A stretch of DNA of 64,000 nt from CAWBUW01 sp963792075. Its GTDB lineage: Bacteria > Chloroflexota > Anaerolineae > Anaerolineales > UBA4823. Positions 42,264 through 51,651 of this stretch are shown here, one piece after another. Every line of letters begins with the position of its first letter. Positions within the stretch are counted from its first letter, which is position 1. Made by a program: the position numbers and the translations under genes. The stretch lies in assembly GCA_963792075.1 (NCBI GenBank), contig CAWBUW010000001.1, forward strand, positions 62,001 through 126,000. The letters run 5' to 3'. Below the pieces are notes generated by a model. That model saw only the letters and a program-made list of their open reading frames with translations. It ran no database searches and was not told where the DNA came from.

Positions 42264-43640
42264 CTACAGTGGTTCAAAGCGCGCCGTGAAATGGCGCAGC
42301 AGCTTCGGAGCGTATGTGAACTTATAGCCGCGCAGCTCATTGCGGCGGGATGCGATGCCGGCGAGGGTCTCAACCACGTAATCCAGGTGAGATTGCGTGT
42401 ACACCCGGCGCGGGATGGCCAGCCGGACCAGCTCCAGCTCGGGATATACCATGATCCCGGTTTCAGGTGATGGGTCCGCGAACATGACCGAGCCGATCTC
42501 TACGCTGCGGATGGCGCCGGCGCGGTACAGCTCAACTGCCAGCGCCTGTCCTGGGAAGGCTGATTGAGGGATATGCGGTAGCAGTCGCCCGGCATCCACG
42601 TAAACAGCGTGACCACCCGGCGGTTCAATGATGGGGATGCCCATCTCGAGCAGCCGTTCGGCCAGGTAGGCCGTTTGGTTCAGGCGGTAGGCCAGGTAAG
42701 CCTCATCCAGGCCTTCCCAAAGGCCCGTAGCCATGGCGTCAATATCTCGCCCGGCCAGCCCACCGTAGGTGGTGAAGCCTTCGCGCAGGATCAGCTCATT
42801 GCAAGCGCCCTGGTAGAGCTTCTCATCGTTCATCATGAGAAGGCCGCCGATGTTGACGATGGCATCTTTCTTAGCTGAGAAGGTAGCGCCATCGGCAAGG
42901 GCAAACATCTCGCGTGCAATCTCCAGCGGTGATTTGTCCACATAGCCTGGTTCACGCAGCTTAATGAAGTAGGAGTTTTCTGCGTAGCGGCAGGCATCGA
43001 TGAAGAAGGGGATCTTGAATTCTCGGTAGAGCTCAGCTACTGCACGCACGTTTTCCATAGAAACGGGTTGTCCACCTCCGGCGTTATTGGTGACGGTAAT
43101 CATGCCGAAGGGGATATGCTTGACGCCAATATCATGGATGAAATTGTGCAGTTTTTCCAGGTCCATATTGCCTTTGAAGGGGTGGCGGGAGCTGGGCCGG
43201 GAACCTTCGTCAATGACCAGGTTGGCAGGCCGTCCACCGCGGGCGCGGATGTTGGCGTAAGTGGTATCGAAGTGCATGTTGGAGGGCACATACTGGCCTT
43301 CGGTGACTAACATGGCGCTGAGGATATTCTCGGCAGCACGGCCCTGGTGGGTGGGCATGAAATACTTGAAGCCAAAGATGCTTTTCACGGCTTCTTCCAG
43401 GCGGAAATACGACCGCGCACCGGCATACGATTCATCCCCTCGCATGATCGCAGCCCACTGCTCCTGACTCATCGCGCCAGTGCCCGAGTCGGTTAGCAAG
43501 TCGATAAAAACGTCCTCAGCTCGCAGCGCAAACACGTTGTAGCCGGCAGCTTTGAGCGCCGCTTCGCGCTCGGGCAGCGAAATCAGGCGGATCGGTTCAA
43601 CCATCTTGATGCGGAACGGTTCGGGTGGATACACGGGCAT
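42264..43640 (-). CDS. tnaA: Tryptophanase (beta-eliminating lyase)
   Basis: A PLP enzyme of 458 residues that splits tryptophan into indole, pyruvate and ammonia. ATG 43640 has GGAGG 6 bp upstream. Seen: PPEPFRIKMVEPIRLISLPE at the start, DVFIDLLTDSGTGAMSQEQW near residue 41, the Schiff-base Lys in TFSAKKDAIVNIGGLLMMND near residue 252, and the end LLRHFTARFEPL. Tyrosine phenol-lyase is the close alternative. Its Met379 and Arg381 (ERG region) correspond here to Val and Ile in IRSVEIGS, as in tryptophanases. No tnaC-like leader or Trp permease was seen. Confidence 0.85.
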   Translation of the reverse strand: MPVYPPEPFRIKMVEPIRLISLPEREAALKAAGYNVFALRAEDVFIDLLTDSGTGAMSQEQWAAIMRGDESYAGARSYFRLEEAVKSIFGFKYFMPTHQGRAAENILSAMLVTEGQYVPSNMHFDTTYANIRARGGRPANLVIDEGSRPSSRHPFKGNMDLEKLHNFIHDIGVKHIPFGMITVTNNAGGGQPVSMENVRAVAELYREFKIPFFIDACRYAENSYFIKLREPGYVDKSPLEIAREMFALADGATFSAKKDAIVNIGGLLMMNDEKLYQGACNELILREGFTTYGGLAGRDIDAMATGLWEGLDEAYLAYRLNQTAYLAERLLEMGIPIIEPPGGHAVYVDAGRLLPHIPQSAFPGQALAVELYRAGAIRSVEIGSVMFADPSPETGIMVYPELELVRLAIPRRVYTQSHLDYVVETLAGIASRRNELRGYKFTYAPKLLRHFTARFEPL

Positions 43641-43668
43641 TAGGTCCTCCAGGAGAGATAATCTTGAA

Positions 43669-43709
43669 GGTGGGTGGTTGGCGGCGCCATGCGCCGCCAA
43701 CCACCCACC
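43669..43709. repeat. Perfect palindrome upstream of tryptophanase
   Basis: A 19-bp perfect inverted repeat (43669-43687 with 43691-43709, loop cat) stands 28 bp upstream of the tryptophanase start. Its flanks do not obviously match families A, B or C. It belongs to the same class of locus-specific palindromes. Confidence 0.75.
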
Positions 43710-43837
43710 CCTTGATGAAAGTCTAACATGCTTTGTGGAGGCTGGGTAGTTGCGAGTGTCAGGTTTTGAGGGGAAGAAGGTAATAAAGATAGTGATATAC
43801 TAATTTTTATTACTCAATTCGAAGGGATGTTAATCTT

Positions 43838-44407
43838 ATGCATCAAAACCAACAAGATCGGATAGGAAAAGAAGATCAAGAAAAAGACAACCCGGCACTG
43901 AGTAAAGTGATCGAGCGGAACATTCGCACGATCATCCATCTCCGTGCAAAAGCTTCACGTGAACGCAGCCTGCAAGACCGCATCGCGGATGCCATCACCT
44001 CCTTTTCAGGGCGGATGATTTTCGCTTACGTGCATATCTTTTGGTTTGGGCTATGGATTCTGATTAACACGGGTTGGTTCAGTATACGTGCTTTTGACCC
44101 ATTCCCCTACGGACTCCTGACCATGATTGTATCCCTGGAAGCAATTTTCCTTTCAACATTTGTGCTCATCAGCCAAAACCGTCTGGCCGAAGAGTCTGAT
44201 CGTCGCGCCGATCTGGATTTACATATTGGACTGCTGACAGAACACGAGTTGACCCGCGTGTTACAGATGCTGGACGCCATACAAGACAAGATGGGTGTTG
44301 TAGATCATAAAAACAGTGAATTGGCAGACCTTGAGATGGAAACCAGGCCGGAAGATGTATTGGCTGAAATCCACCGTCTTCAAGCAATTGAGCTCAACAA
44401 AAGGTAA
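43838..44407 (+). CDS. DUF1003 membrane protein
   Basis: A 189-residue protein. Seen: a charged N-terminal region (IERNIRTIIHLRAKASRERS), two membrane helices (RMIFAYVHIFWFGLWILINT and TMIVSLEAIFLSTFVLISQN) with the conserved FDPFPYGLL loop between them, and a cytoplasmic coiled tail. This is the DUF1003 pattern. Biochemical function is unknown; related proteins are sometimes called CrcB-like or cyclic-nucleotide-linked, but nothing here supports that. It stands alone between leftward genes. Confidence 0.88.
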   Translation: MHQNQQDRIGKEDQEKDNPALSKVIERNIRTIIHLRAKASRERSLQDRIADAITSFSGRMIFAYVHIFWFGLWILINTGWFSIRAFDPFPYGLLTMIVSLEAIFLSTFVLISQNRLAEESDRRADLDLHIGLLTEHELTRVLQMLDAIQDKMGVVDHKNSELADLEMETRPEDVLAEIHRLQAIELNKR

Positions 44408-44436
44408 CCCTCCTGCTCGTTGAATTTTATGCTGAT

Positions 44437-44619
44437 TCAGCCCGAAGTCAGCGCTTTGCAACTCCCGCGAAACAAAAAGGCTAACACAAATCCTGCGATA
44501 AATCCGCCGGTGTGTGCCATATAAGCGACACCACCCGTCTGAGCTGTGCTGGCAATTGAACCGATGCCGCTAAAGAGCTGCTGAACAATCCAGATCCCAA
44601 TGACGATCAGCGCGGGCAC
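44437..44619 (-). pseudogene. C-terminal fragment of a rhomboid-family protease
   Basis: Sixty codons read like the last two helices of a rhomboid protein: PALIVIGIWIVQQLFSGIGS and VAYMAHTGGFIAGFVLAFLF, the latter with the catalytic His of the AHxGGF motif. The catalytic Ser region and all earlier helices are absent; an in-frame stop directly precedes the fragment. A decayed gene is the simplest reading. Confidence 0.75.
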
Positions 44620-44666
44620 TTAAATCACTTATTGGCCCTGCAATACAAAGCGTCACAGCTCAACGT

Positions 44667-44882
44667 CTAAGATGAGCTATTTACCGAGATCAGAGTCAAA
44701 TTGAGAGCATGAATCTTGTTCAGCACGCCGAATAGAGACGCCTGATCGAGCAAATACCCACTTAACGTGGTCGCGCCATCGGGGTCATCGTGAATTGCCA
44801 TGCCTTCAAACCAGTCGGACCAGCGCTCGGCCAGATGACCTTCAACCCGGATCGTGTAGAAGCGAGGCTCATTGTTTGCCAT
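44667..44882 (-). CDS. Small conserved-looking protein of unknown function
   Basis: A 71-residue frame from ATG 44882 (MANNEPRFYTIRVEGHLAER, then WFEGMAIHDDPDGATTLSGY and LDQASLFGVLNKIHALNLTL). The pattern of a beta strand, an Asp-rich turn and LYGLLNKIRxLGL-like helix is common in small Chloroflexota and actinobacterial proteins. No family function is known to me. It follows the flavodoxin-like gene by 16 bp on the same strand, so the two may be co-transcribed. Confidence 0.65.
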   Translation of the reverse strand: MANNEPRFYTIRVEGHLAERWSDWFEGMAIHDDPDGATTLSGYLLDQASLFGVLNKIHALNLTLISVNSSS

Positions 44883-44898
44883 AGGATTTGGGTAGACT

Positions 44899-45417
44899 CT
44901 AACGATACAGTACGGATGGCAAACTGTTGGCCCAGGCGTTGATAGCCTTCCAATCGCGATGATCGCCCTCTGTCCAGACACCCATCAGGACGCTCAGGCG
45001 GAACTTCACGCGGTCACTAAAAGACCGGATCTGGCGGATATCCAGGGCGCCGGCAAACAGGCCTTCGCTGACCGGTTTCACCATGGCGCGCACCGGAGCC
45101 AGCCAGGTGGCTACGTGCTCGCGATAATCATTATTTTTCATGGCGAGCGTCATACATACTAAAAAGGCAGCAAAGGGCCTGCGTGTCAGGGCCGCCTGGT
45201 TAGCCTGGACAAACTGCATGGCTTCCGGAAGCCACTGCCCTGCTTGAATGGCGCTGCCGGCCACCACCGCCCGGTAGGGCGCCAGGTCTTTGACCTCTTG
45301 CATGGGCAGTACGTCCACCTGCGCGCCACTCTCAACCAGGGCTTTCCCAATTGCTTCGGCTACGCCGCGGGTGGCGCCGTGCCGGCTGGCATAGGTTACT
45401 AAAATTTTATTTTCCAT
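44899..45417 (-). CDS. Flavodoxin-domain protein, HemG-like
   Basis: A 172-residue flavoprotein candidate. ATG 45417 has GAGGA 7 bp upstream. Seen: an FMN-phosphate loop TYASRHGATRGVAEAIGKAL at residues 8-27, VVAGSAIQAGQWLPEAMQFV near residue 50, and FAAFLVCMTLA near residue 77. The layout matches HemG-type menaquinone-linked protoporphyrinogen oxidases and related flavodoxins. Use in haem synthesis is possible, since the organism encodes many c-haem proteins, but the family includes other roles. Confidence 0.8.
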   Translation of the reverse strand: MENKILVTYASRHGATRGVAEAIGKALVESGAQVDVLPMQEVKDLAPYRAVVAGSAIQAGQWLPEAMQFVQANQAALTRRPFAAFLVCMTLAMKNNDYREHVATWLAPVRAMVKPVSEGLFAGALDIRQIRSFSDRVKFRLSVLMGVWTEGDHRDWKAINAWANSLPSVLYR

Positions 45418-45491
45418 AATATTCCTCATTCTTTTTTAGATCTTAACTTTTGTCCGAATTTTATCCTGAGCGGGATCACCCCTCATTTGCT

Positions 45492-46256
45492 TTACCTAAG
45501 TTGGAAGAGCCTGCGGGCGGTCTGGACGTACCAGGCCATGCCTGAAATCCCACCCACCATGGCTACGATCATCGCCACATCAAAACGTTCTGGGGCAAAG
45601 GTTGACCAGACGGTAAAGATCGTCAACAGTGCAAATCCCACGATTCCTGTATATGCGTTTACCTTGCTGAAGACCCCGCCGCGCAGCATGACCAGAGCAA
45701 TGAGCAGCCCTGCAATTTCCGCGAAAATAAAACCGGTAAAAAATCCAGGCGTAAAATCTTCACCCTGGGCAAGCATGGCCTCTCCTGCTGCAGCCAACAC
45801 GGTTCTTTGGGCATCTGTCGTGGCGGCTGCGTATTTACCGCTGAGAACTAGCATGGGAATAGCCGGGTTATTCGAGAGGTAGATTGCCGCGCTGATGAAA
45901 AAGACAAGGGCGGCAAATGCGGCGAAAGTTTTATTAGCCTGGCGATGCGCTGTGTAGAGAGCGAAATATAGCGGGATGCCACATATCGTTGAAATAACAT
46001 TCAAGAAGCCGAGGTTGCGCAGTTCAAGCAGCCCATTGCTTTGAATGTGTGTGAACCAATCCACGGCAGTGCGGATACCGGGCGCTGTGCCCTCTCCCCC
46101 AAAAGAAATGCTGATATCCAGCACGTAAAAGAGTAATGCGATCAGGGCAGCCGCCCCGCCGGTTTTGTAGAGCCAATTCTGATGGGAAGCGGCTGTTTCA
46201 ACATAAGGCGCATTGATTGCGTTGGTTTTGATTTCTGCGGTCATTTTCTTCTCCAT
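45492..46256 (-). CDS. DUF4386 membrane protein
   Basis: A 254-residue protein with about six membrane helices (GGAAALIALLFYVLDISISF, LNVISTICGIPLYFALYTAH, TFAAFAALVFFISAAIYLSN and others), matching DUF4386. The conserved central stretch SNNPAIPMLVLSGKYAAATT is present. The function is unknown. It is flanked by the family A repeat upstream. Confidence 0.8.
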   Translation of the reverse strand: MEKKMTAEIKTNAINAPYVETAASHQNWLYKTGGAAALIALLFYVLDISISFGGEGTAPGIRTAVDWFTHIQSNGLLELRNLGFLNVISTICGIPLYFALYTAHRQANKTFAAFAALVFFISAAIYLSNNPAIPMLVLSGKYAAATTDAQRTVLAAAGEAMLAQGEDFTPGFFTGFIFAEIAGLLIALVMLRGGVFSKVNAYTGIVGFALLTIFTVWSTFAPERFDVAMIVAMVGGISGMAWYVQTARRLFQLR

Positions 46257-46273
46257 AATTTTAGGTTACCTGC

Positions 46274-46363
46274 GTACCATCTCAATAAAAGGGGGGAAGT
46301 GGGGTGTTTGTGGCGGGCTTCGCCCGCCACAAACACCCCACTCCTACTTTTTGAGATGTTACT
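46274..46363. repeat. Palindromic repeat family A, copy 2
   Basis: A perfect 21-bp inverted repeat (46298-46318 with 46322-46342, loop ttc) is framed by gtaccatctcaataaaagg and ctttttgagatgttac. These match the arms of the repeat at 1491-1585 while the stem sequence is unrelated. Confidence 0.8.
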
Positions 46364-46487
46364 TACCTACAATATACGCCTTCAAGTGTGAAGTGTCACT
46401 GTACCAAGGTGGTGTCTATTGGATAAACAAAAATAGGAGCAGGTATACTTTGGTATACCTGCTCCCTAAATGTTAAAAATCGAGGAA

Positions 46488-49304
46488 TTATCCGTTTGAC
46501 GGTATCAAATTGAGTTGGCGGGCTCGGGCAACCGCCTGCGTGCGGCTGTTGACGTTCAATTTGCCGAAGATATTGGTGGTATGTTTCTTCACCGCGCTGA
46601 GCGTAATGACCAGCTTCTCCGCGATCCTTTGGTTTGAGTCCCCGGCAGCGATGAGCCGCAGGACTTCCAGTTCGCGGTGAGTCAACGGCTCGACCGGGGG
46701 CAGCGCCTCCTCACCTGCAAGCGCATCCGTTGCCGCCGGTGCACGCAGAGCAGGCCGCTCGCTGGACTCTGCCTGGGTGGGTTGTGTTTGGGGAAAAGCC
46801 CTCAGGATGTCTTGGACGTAACCCGGTTTTACCGTTCCAAGCAGGTTGCGCTTTAACAGGGTTGCCAGGGCTTCGGCAATGGGCTTTCCTTCCTCAACAA
46901 AAATGCTGATAAATCCTTCTGGTTCGGCCAGCTCTAGAGCCTGGGCAACGTCGTCTAAACGGTTCCGGTCATCTCCAAGTGCGGCGTACAATTGACTGCG
47001 CAGCAGAAGCGTCTCCAGCGCGATGGGGATGTGTTGGCACACGAGTTCCCCGGCAAGAACGTGAGCAGCAAGCTCGATCCCGCGCTCTACATTTGCCAGA
47101 TTATGTTTTGTCCTGGCCTGGTATAAAAGGACGCGTAGGGAACTGTTGTATAGTAAGCCTGCAGTGTGGGTGACAACGGAGCCTGGAGCAAGCTCAGGAA
47201 AACCGAAGGTATTTTCGAAACTAAACCCTTCTGTTTTAAGGGCTGCCTGGGCCGAAGCGAAACGGTCAAATGCAAGGTCCACGCGGACCTGCTGAGAGAT
47301 AACTTCCTCGCGGATCATCGCAGGAGGTATCTTTCGCATCAGGTCGCCTGCCTTCTGCATCTCCCGGTCAGAGGCCTCCCAGTTTCCTTCCATTTGATAC
47401 ATTCGGGAAAGCATCACAAAGTTGTAGATCTCGGGATCGCTGTAGCCGCTTTGCCCGCTGGTTTGAATAGAACGCAGCGAATATCTTTGGGCCTGATCTA
47501 GCTGGTGCCAGTGATAGTAAATCTGTCCGAGCTCTCCAAATAAGGTTGCACTAAAGGGAGTGATCTTCCCGGAGGCTTCCAAACGGCGGACGCCTTCCGA
47601 TGCAATCTCGAAGCCAAGACGGAGCCGTCCCTGCATGAGCAACATCTGAGCCTGCCCGGAAATGGCTAAGGTTTCTGCAACGTGATTTCCCGTAGCCTGG
47701 GCGTCGCGGGCGAGCATTTGGAAGGTCTCGGCGGCATGGTCGTAATCGAGCATCTGTTGGTAAGCAGTAGCCAGGTTCACATGGATCATGAGGCGCACTT
47801 CGGTATCTGCTTCGGGCAGAATTTGCAGTGCCCGGTTGGCCAGGTCCCGGCTTTCTGCCGGTTTCCCCTGGATATTCAACATTTCGGTTTGTATGGCCAG
47901 CCATTCCCCTTGTAAGGAAGGGTCCTGGTCGGTTACTTCAGGAGAAGAAAGCATGGCGGCCAGGCGCTCCACGTACGGGATTGCCTGGGGAATGGTTCCA
48001 CGCAATAAATTCATCCAGGCGAAGGCCATGTTGACTCTGGGGCTGCGTTCGAGATATTCTTGAGGGATAGCTCGCAGCCAGCTTTCGACCGTTCTCACAT
48101 AAGCCTGCAGGATCATTGGCAGGGCGATCTTTTCAAGCAGCCGCACGACATGCGCATAGTCGGCGGCTGCCAGGGCATGCTCAACGGTTTCGGATGGCAT
48201 GCCCGCCTGCTCATACCAATCCGCTGCCCGCCGGTGCAGCGCGGCGATGGCGTCGGCCGGCAGTCTCTGCCGGAGCTGCGCCTTGAGTAAATCGGCGAAC
48301 AGGTGGTGATAACGAAACCATTGGTTTTCGTCATCCAGAGAGGTAACGAACAAATTCGCCCGGTGCAAAGCCATTAACGTGGACTGCCCATGCTCGCTGC
48401 CGGTGACCGCCTCGCACAGATCGGCTTTCAAGCGTTCCAGGATCGAGGTTTGCAGCAAGAACGCCTGCACATCTTCTGGCTGGCGCTGGAGCACTTCCTC
48501 GACCAGGTATTCTGCAATGTAAGCATGGCTGCCGGTAAAGGCTCTGACGAAACCGGCGATGTCGCTCTCTCCTTTCGTGGAGAGGCGCGCCTGCATGGCA
48601 ATCGCCGCTAATTGCAGCCCGGCTACCCAGCCTTCGGTGCGTGCTTCCAAAGCCGCCAGGTCCTCCGCTGATAGGCTCAACCCCATCACCTGATTGAGAA
48701 ATGCCGCCGCTTCTTCGCTGCTAAAGCGCAGGTCCTGGGCGCGGATTTCGACCAGCCGGTTGCGGGCGCGGAAGCGCGCCAGCGGCCAGGGCGGATCCAG
48801 GCGCGTGGACACCACGAGATAAAGTTTCTCGGGGAGGTGGTTCAATAAAAAGGCGATGGCAGAATGGATGGACTGGTTTTGAATGACGTGGTAATCATCC
48901 AGAACTAATACCAGGCCGCTCTCCAGTTGGGACAGGTCGTTGATCAGCAGGGTGGCGAGCGCCTCGTCTGGCAGCGGCTGGGGCGAGCCGAGCAGCGCCA
49001 GTGCCGTTTCACCGATCCCTGCCTTGGCAGATTGGCAGGCCGAGATCAGGTATGTCCAAAACCGGATTGGGTCGTTATCTCCTTCATCCAAAGACAGCCA
49101 GGCAGCCGGCCTCTGCAGCGCCGCTAAAAACTCGCTGAGCAAAGTGGTTTTGCCAAACCCGGCTGGGCCGGAAAGCATGGCAAAGCTGCCGGGCTGGTTC
49201 AAGCCGGCCAGCAGCTTTGCAATCAGGCGTGGGCGCAAGATGGCATCTGGCCGTGCATGGGGGATGTAGAGTTTCGTAGAAAGAAGGGTCACAGGCACGC
49301 TCAT
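46488..49304 (-). CDS. MalT-like LuxR-family ATP-dependent transcriptional activator
   Basis: A 938-residue STAND regulator from ATG 49304 (MSVPVTLLSTKLYIPHARPD). Seen: the Walker A motif LSGPAGFGKTTLLSEFL near residue 47, a Walker B-like LVLVLDDYHVIQNQSIHSA, and a winged-helix and helical region to about residue 400. TPR-like repeats run through residues 400-800. A LuxR helix-turn-helix closes the protein: EPLTHRELEVLRLIAAGDSN and AVKKHTTNIFGKLNVNSRTQ. Such proteins bind ATP and a small inducer to form active oligomers. The inducer is unknown, and the DUF4386 gene downstream is one possible target. Confidence 0.92.
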   Translation of the reverse strand: MSVPVTLLSTKLYIPHARPDAILRPRLIAKLLAGLNQPGSFAMLSGPAGFGKTTLLSEFLAALQRPAAWLSLDEGDNDPIRFWTYLISACQSAKAGIGETALALLGSPQPLPDEALATLLINDLSQLESGLVLVLDDYHVIQNQSIHSAIAFLLNHLPEKLYLVVSTRLDPPWPLARFRARNRLVEIRAQDLRFSSEEAAAFLNQVMGLSLSAEDLAALEARTEGWVAGLQLAAIAMQARLSTKGESDIAGFVRAFTGSHAYIAEYLVEEVLQRQPEDVQAFLLQTSILERLKADLCEAVTGSEHGQSTLMALHRANLFVTSLDDENQWFRYHHLFADLLKAQLRQRLPADAIAALHRRAADWYEQAGMPSETVEHALAAADYAHVVRLLEKIALPMILQAYVRTVESWLRAIPQEYLERSPRVNMAFAWMNLLRGTIPQAIPYVERLAAMLSSPEVTDQDPSLQGEWLAIQTEMLNIQGKPAESRDLANRALQILPEADTEVRLMIHVNLATAYQQMLDYDHAAETFQMLARDAQATGNHVAETLAISGQAQMLLMQGRLRLGFEIASEGVRRLEASGKITPFSATLFGELGQIYYHWHQLDQAQRYSLRSIQTSGQSGYSDPEIYNFVMLSRMYQMEGNWEASDREMQKAGDLMRKIPPAMIREEVISQQVRVDLAFDRFASAQAALKTEGFSFENTFGFPELAPGSVVTHTAGLLYNSSLRVLLYQARTKHNLANVERGIELAAHVLAGELVCQHIPIALETLLLRSQLYAALGDDRNRLDDVAQALELAEPEGFISIFVEEGKPIAEALATLLKRNLLGTVKPGYVQDILRAFPQTQPTQAESSERPALRAPAATDALAGEEALPPVEPLTHRELEVLRLIAAGDSNQRIAEKLVITLSAVKKHTTNIFGKLNVNSRTQAVARARQLNLIPSNG

Positions 49305-49320
49305 TGCTCGCTGACTGGGG

Positions 49321-49363
49321 TTTGGGGGATTGGGTGCAGCTATGCTGCACCCAATCCCCCAAA
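49321..49363. repeat. Perfect palindrome between the LuxR and MBL genes
   Basis: A 20-bp perfect inverted repeat (49321-49340 with 49344-49363, loop tat) lies between two divergent genes, 16 bp upstream of the LuxR-family start. It cannot be a terminator for either gene by position. A regulatory or repeat origin is possible. Confidence 0.75.
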
Positions 49364-49407
49364 TTTTCTCCCCATTATACCTTGCCTGGTTGCGATATAA
49401 TCCAAGG

Positions 49408-50040
49408 ATGCTCGAAATAGTTACTCTGGTTCTGGGCCCGGTTGAGACTAACACCTATCTGGTGGCGGACTCTGTCAGCGGCGAGGCTGTGTGCATCGAT
49501 CCGGCGTGGGATGGCGAGGGGATCCTGGCGGAGGCGCAGCGGCGTTCCTGGCGGGTGACTGGCATCTGGCTGACGCACGCCCACTTCGATCACATGGGGG
49601 GCGTAGCGGCGCTGGCGAATGGCAGCAGCCCCGTCCTGCCGGTGGCGCTCCACCCGTTGGATGGCCCTTTGTGGCAGCAGCGCGGGGGCGCTGTCTGGTT
49701 TGGGCTGGAAATCGATCCCGGCCCAGAACCGATGCTTGATCTGTACCACGGGCAGCTTTTAAATGCCGGCGAGCACCTGTTCAAGGTGCGCCATGCGCCC
49801 GGGCACACACCGGGTCATGTCATTTTTTACTGCGCCGCGCAGCGGGTGGCATTTACCGGCGATGTAATCTTCCAGGGCAACATCGGTCGCTCCGACTTCC
49901 CAGGAGGGGATTACGACACACTGATGGAGAGCATCCACCAGCAGGTGCTGACACTGCCGGCTGCGACCCGGCTGTTAAGTGGTCACGGGCCAGAAACCAG
50001 CGTCAGGGTAGAGCAGCGATCGAATCCGTTCTTGGGTTAA
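49408..50040 (+). CDS. Metallo-beta-lactamase-fold hydrolase, glyoxalase II-like
   Basis: A 210-residue metal hydrolase. Seen: WLTHAHFDHMGGVAALANGS near residue 52 (HxHxDH), KVRHAPGHTPGHVIFYCAAQ near residue 129 (third metal His), VAFTGDVIFQGNIGRSDFPG near residue 150 (bridging Asp), and LLSGHGPETSVRVEQRSNPF at the end. The pattern is that of YcbL/GloB-type thioester hydrolases. A TATAAT box ends 6 bp before the ATG, so the mRNA may be leaderless; the -35 box is weak. Confidence 0.88.
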   Translation: MLEIVTLVLGPVETNTYLVADSVSGEAVCIDPAWDGEGILAEAQRRSWRVTGIWLTHAHFDHMGGVAALANGSSPVLPVALHPLDGPLWQQRGGAVWFGLEIDPGPEPMLDLYHGQLLNAGEHLFKVRHAPGHTPGHVIFYCAAQRVAFTGDVIFQGNIGRSDFPGGDYDTLMESIHQQVLTLPAATRLLSGHGPETSVRVEQRSNPFLG

Positions 50041-50050
50041 AAAAATAAAT

Positions 50051-50091
50051 AAAACGCTGGGGGTAGTGCAGAGAACTACCCCCAGCGTTTT
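50051..50091. terminator. Bidirectional intrinsic terminator
   Basis: A 16-bp perfect stem aaaacgctgggggtag (50051-50066 with 50076-50091) bears A-runs on the left and T-runs on the right. It sits between the convergent MBL and rny genes and can serve both. Confidence 0.9.
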
Positions 50092-50103
50092 GAGTCAGCA
50101 ACC

Positions 50104-51651
50104 TTATTTGGCGTAATCGACCGAGCGGGTCTCGCGAATGACTGTGACCTTGATCTGGCCGGGGTACTGCATCGTTTCCTCGACCTTTTTGGCAATGTCA
50201 CGCGCCAGGCGGACAGAAGCCAGGTCGTCCAGTTCTTCGGGTTTGACAAAGATGCGGATTTCGCGCCCGGCTTGCAAGGCATAGGACTGCGAAACGCCGG
50301 TGTATGAATTGGCGATATCTTCGAGGGAGCGCACGCGCTTGATGTACTGCTCCAGGCTCTCACGGCGGGCACCAGGGCGGGCGCCGGAGATGGCATCCGC
50401 GGATTCGGCAATCACAGCTTCGACCGTTTCCTGCTCGACCTCATGGTGGTGAGCTGCGATGGCATTGACCACTTTGGCGTTGACTCCGTAGCGCTTGGCA
50501 TACTCTGCACCCAGCGCAGCGTGCGTGCCTTCCACGTTGTGGTCCATGGCCTTGCCCAGGTCGTGCAGCAGGCCGGCAGCCTTGGAAATCTCGATATCCG
50601 CGCCCAGTTCGGCCGCGATGACGGAGGCCAGCTTGGCTACTTCTACCGCGTGCGAGAGCTGATTCTGGCCGTAAGAAGTACGGAATTTCAAGCGGCCAAG
50701 CATCCGCAGCACTTCGGGATGCAGCCCGCTGACGCCGGCGTCAAAGGCTGCCTGTTCGCCAGATTCTACAATCACTTTGTCTACTTCTTTTTGCTCGTTC
50801 TTGAGCACTTTTTCTACATAGGCGGGGTGGATACGACCATCAATTACCAGTTTCTGCAAGGCACGGCGGGCGACTTCGCGGCGGACGGGGTCAAAGCAGG
50901 AGATGGTGACGGCTTCGGGGGTATCATCTACAATCACGTCCACACCAGCAGCTTGCTCAAAGGCGTGGATATTGCGTCCATTGCGGCCGATGATGCGCCC
51001 CTTCATTTCATCGGATGGGATGTTGACAATCGAGGTTGTGATCTCAGAAACATGCTCGGAGGCCACGCGTTGGATGGCAGTGGCAATGAGTGCTCGAGCG
51101 CGGCGGTCGCCTTCCTCCCGTGCCTCAGCTTCAACCTGGCGGATGATGCGCGCCATGTCGTTGCGCGTGTCTTTTTCCACTTCGGCCAGCAGGATCCCGC
51201 GCGCTTCTTCGGTGGTCATCTGCGAGATGCGCTGGAGCTCTTCGAGCTGTTGGGAGTGCATCTTGTCGATCTCGTTGGCGCGGCGGTCCACCGTGCTCTG
51301 GCGCTTGTTGAGCAGTTGCTCGCGCTTTTCAACACGGTCGGCGCGCCCGTCAATCTCTTCACGGCGTTTTGTTAGCCGGTCTTCTTCGCTCCTGACCTCG
51401 GTGCGGCGGCGGCTGAGTTCGGACTCGGCAGTCTGGCGCATCTGAAGGGTTTTGTCCTTCGCTTGCAGCTCGATTTCCAGCGCCTGTTCCTTGGCCTGGG
51501 TGAGCAAGAGTTCAATTTCGTTTTTTCCTTGCTGTTTCTCGCGCAGGAACATGTAATGGCGGATCAGGTAACCGGCAGCCAGGCCGGCCAACAAAGTAAC
51601 TAAGGCAATAAGGATCATCCAGATCCATGGATTGAGTGGATTGCCGTTCAT
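50104..51651 (-). CDS. rny: Ribonuclease Y
   Basis: A membrane-anchored endoribonuclease that starts mRNA decay, 515 residues. Seen: an N-terminal membrane helix (WIWMILIALVTLLAGLAAGY), a coiled coil of about 150 residues, a KH domain with MKGRIIGRNGRNIHAFEQAA near residue 207, and an HD domain with SKAAGLLHDLGKAMDHNVEG near residue 352. The end RETRSVDYAK is typical. The start overlaps the recX stop (ATGA), so the two are coupled. Confidence 0.96.
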   Translation of the reverse strand: MNGNPLNPWIWMILIALVTLLAGLAAGYLIRHYMFLREKQQGKNEIELLLTQAKEQALEIELQAKDKTLQMRQTAESELSRRRTEVRSEEDRLTKRREEIDGRADRVEKREQLLNKRQSTVDRRANEIDKMHSQQLEELQRISQMTTEEARGILLAEVEKDTRNDMARIIRQVEAEAREEGDRRARALIATAIQRVASEHVSEITTSIVNIPSDEMKGRIIGRNGRNIHAFEQAAGVDVIVDDTPEAVTISCFDPVRREVARRALQKLVIDGRIHPAYVEKVLKNEQKEVDKVIVESGEQAAFDAGVSGLHPEVLRMLGRLKFRTSYGQNQLSHAVEVAKLASVIAAELGADIEISKAAGLLHDLGKAMDHNVEGTHAALGAEYAKRYGVNAKVVNAIAAHHHEVEQETVEAVIAESADAISGARPGARRESLEQYIKRVRSLEDIANSYTGVSQSYALQAGREIRIFVKPEELDDLASVRLARDIAKKVEETMQYPGQIKVTVIRETRSVDYAK

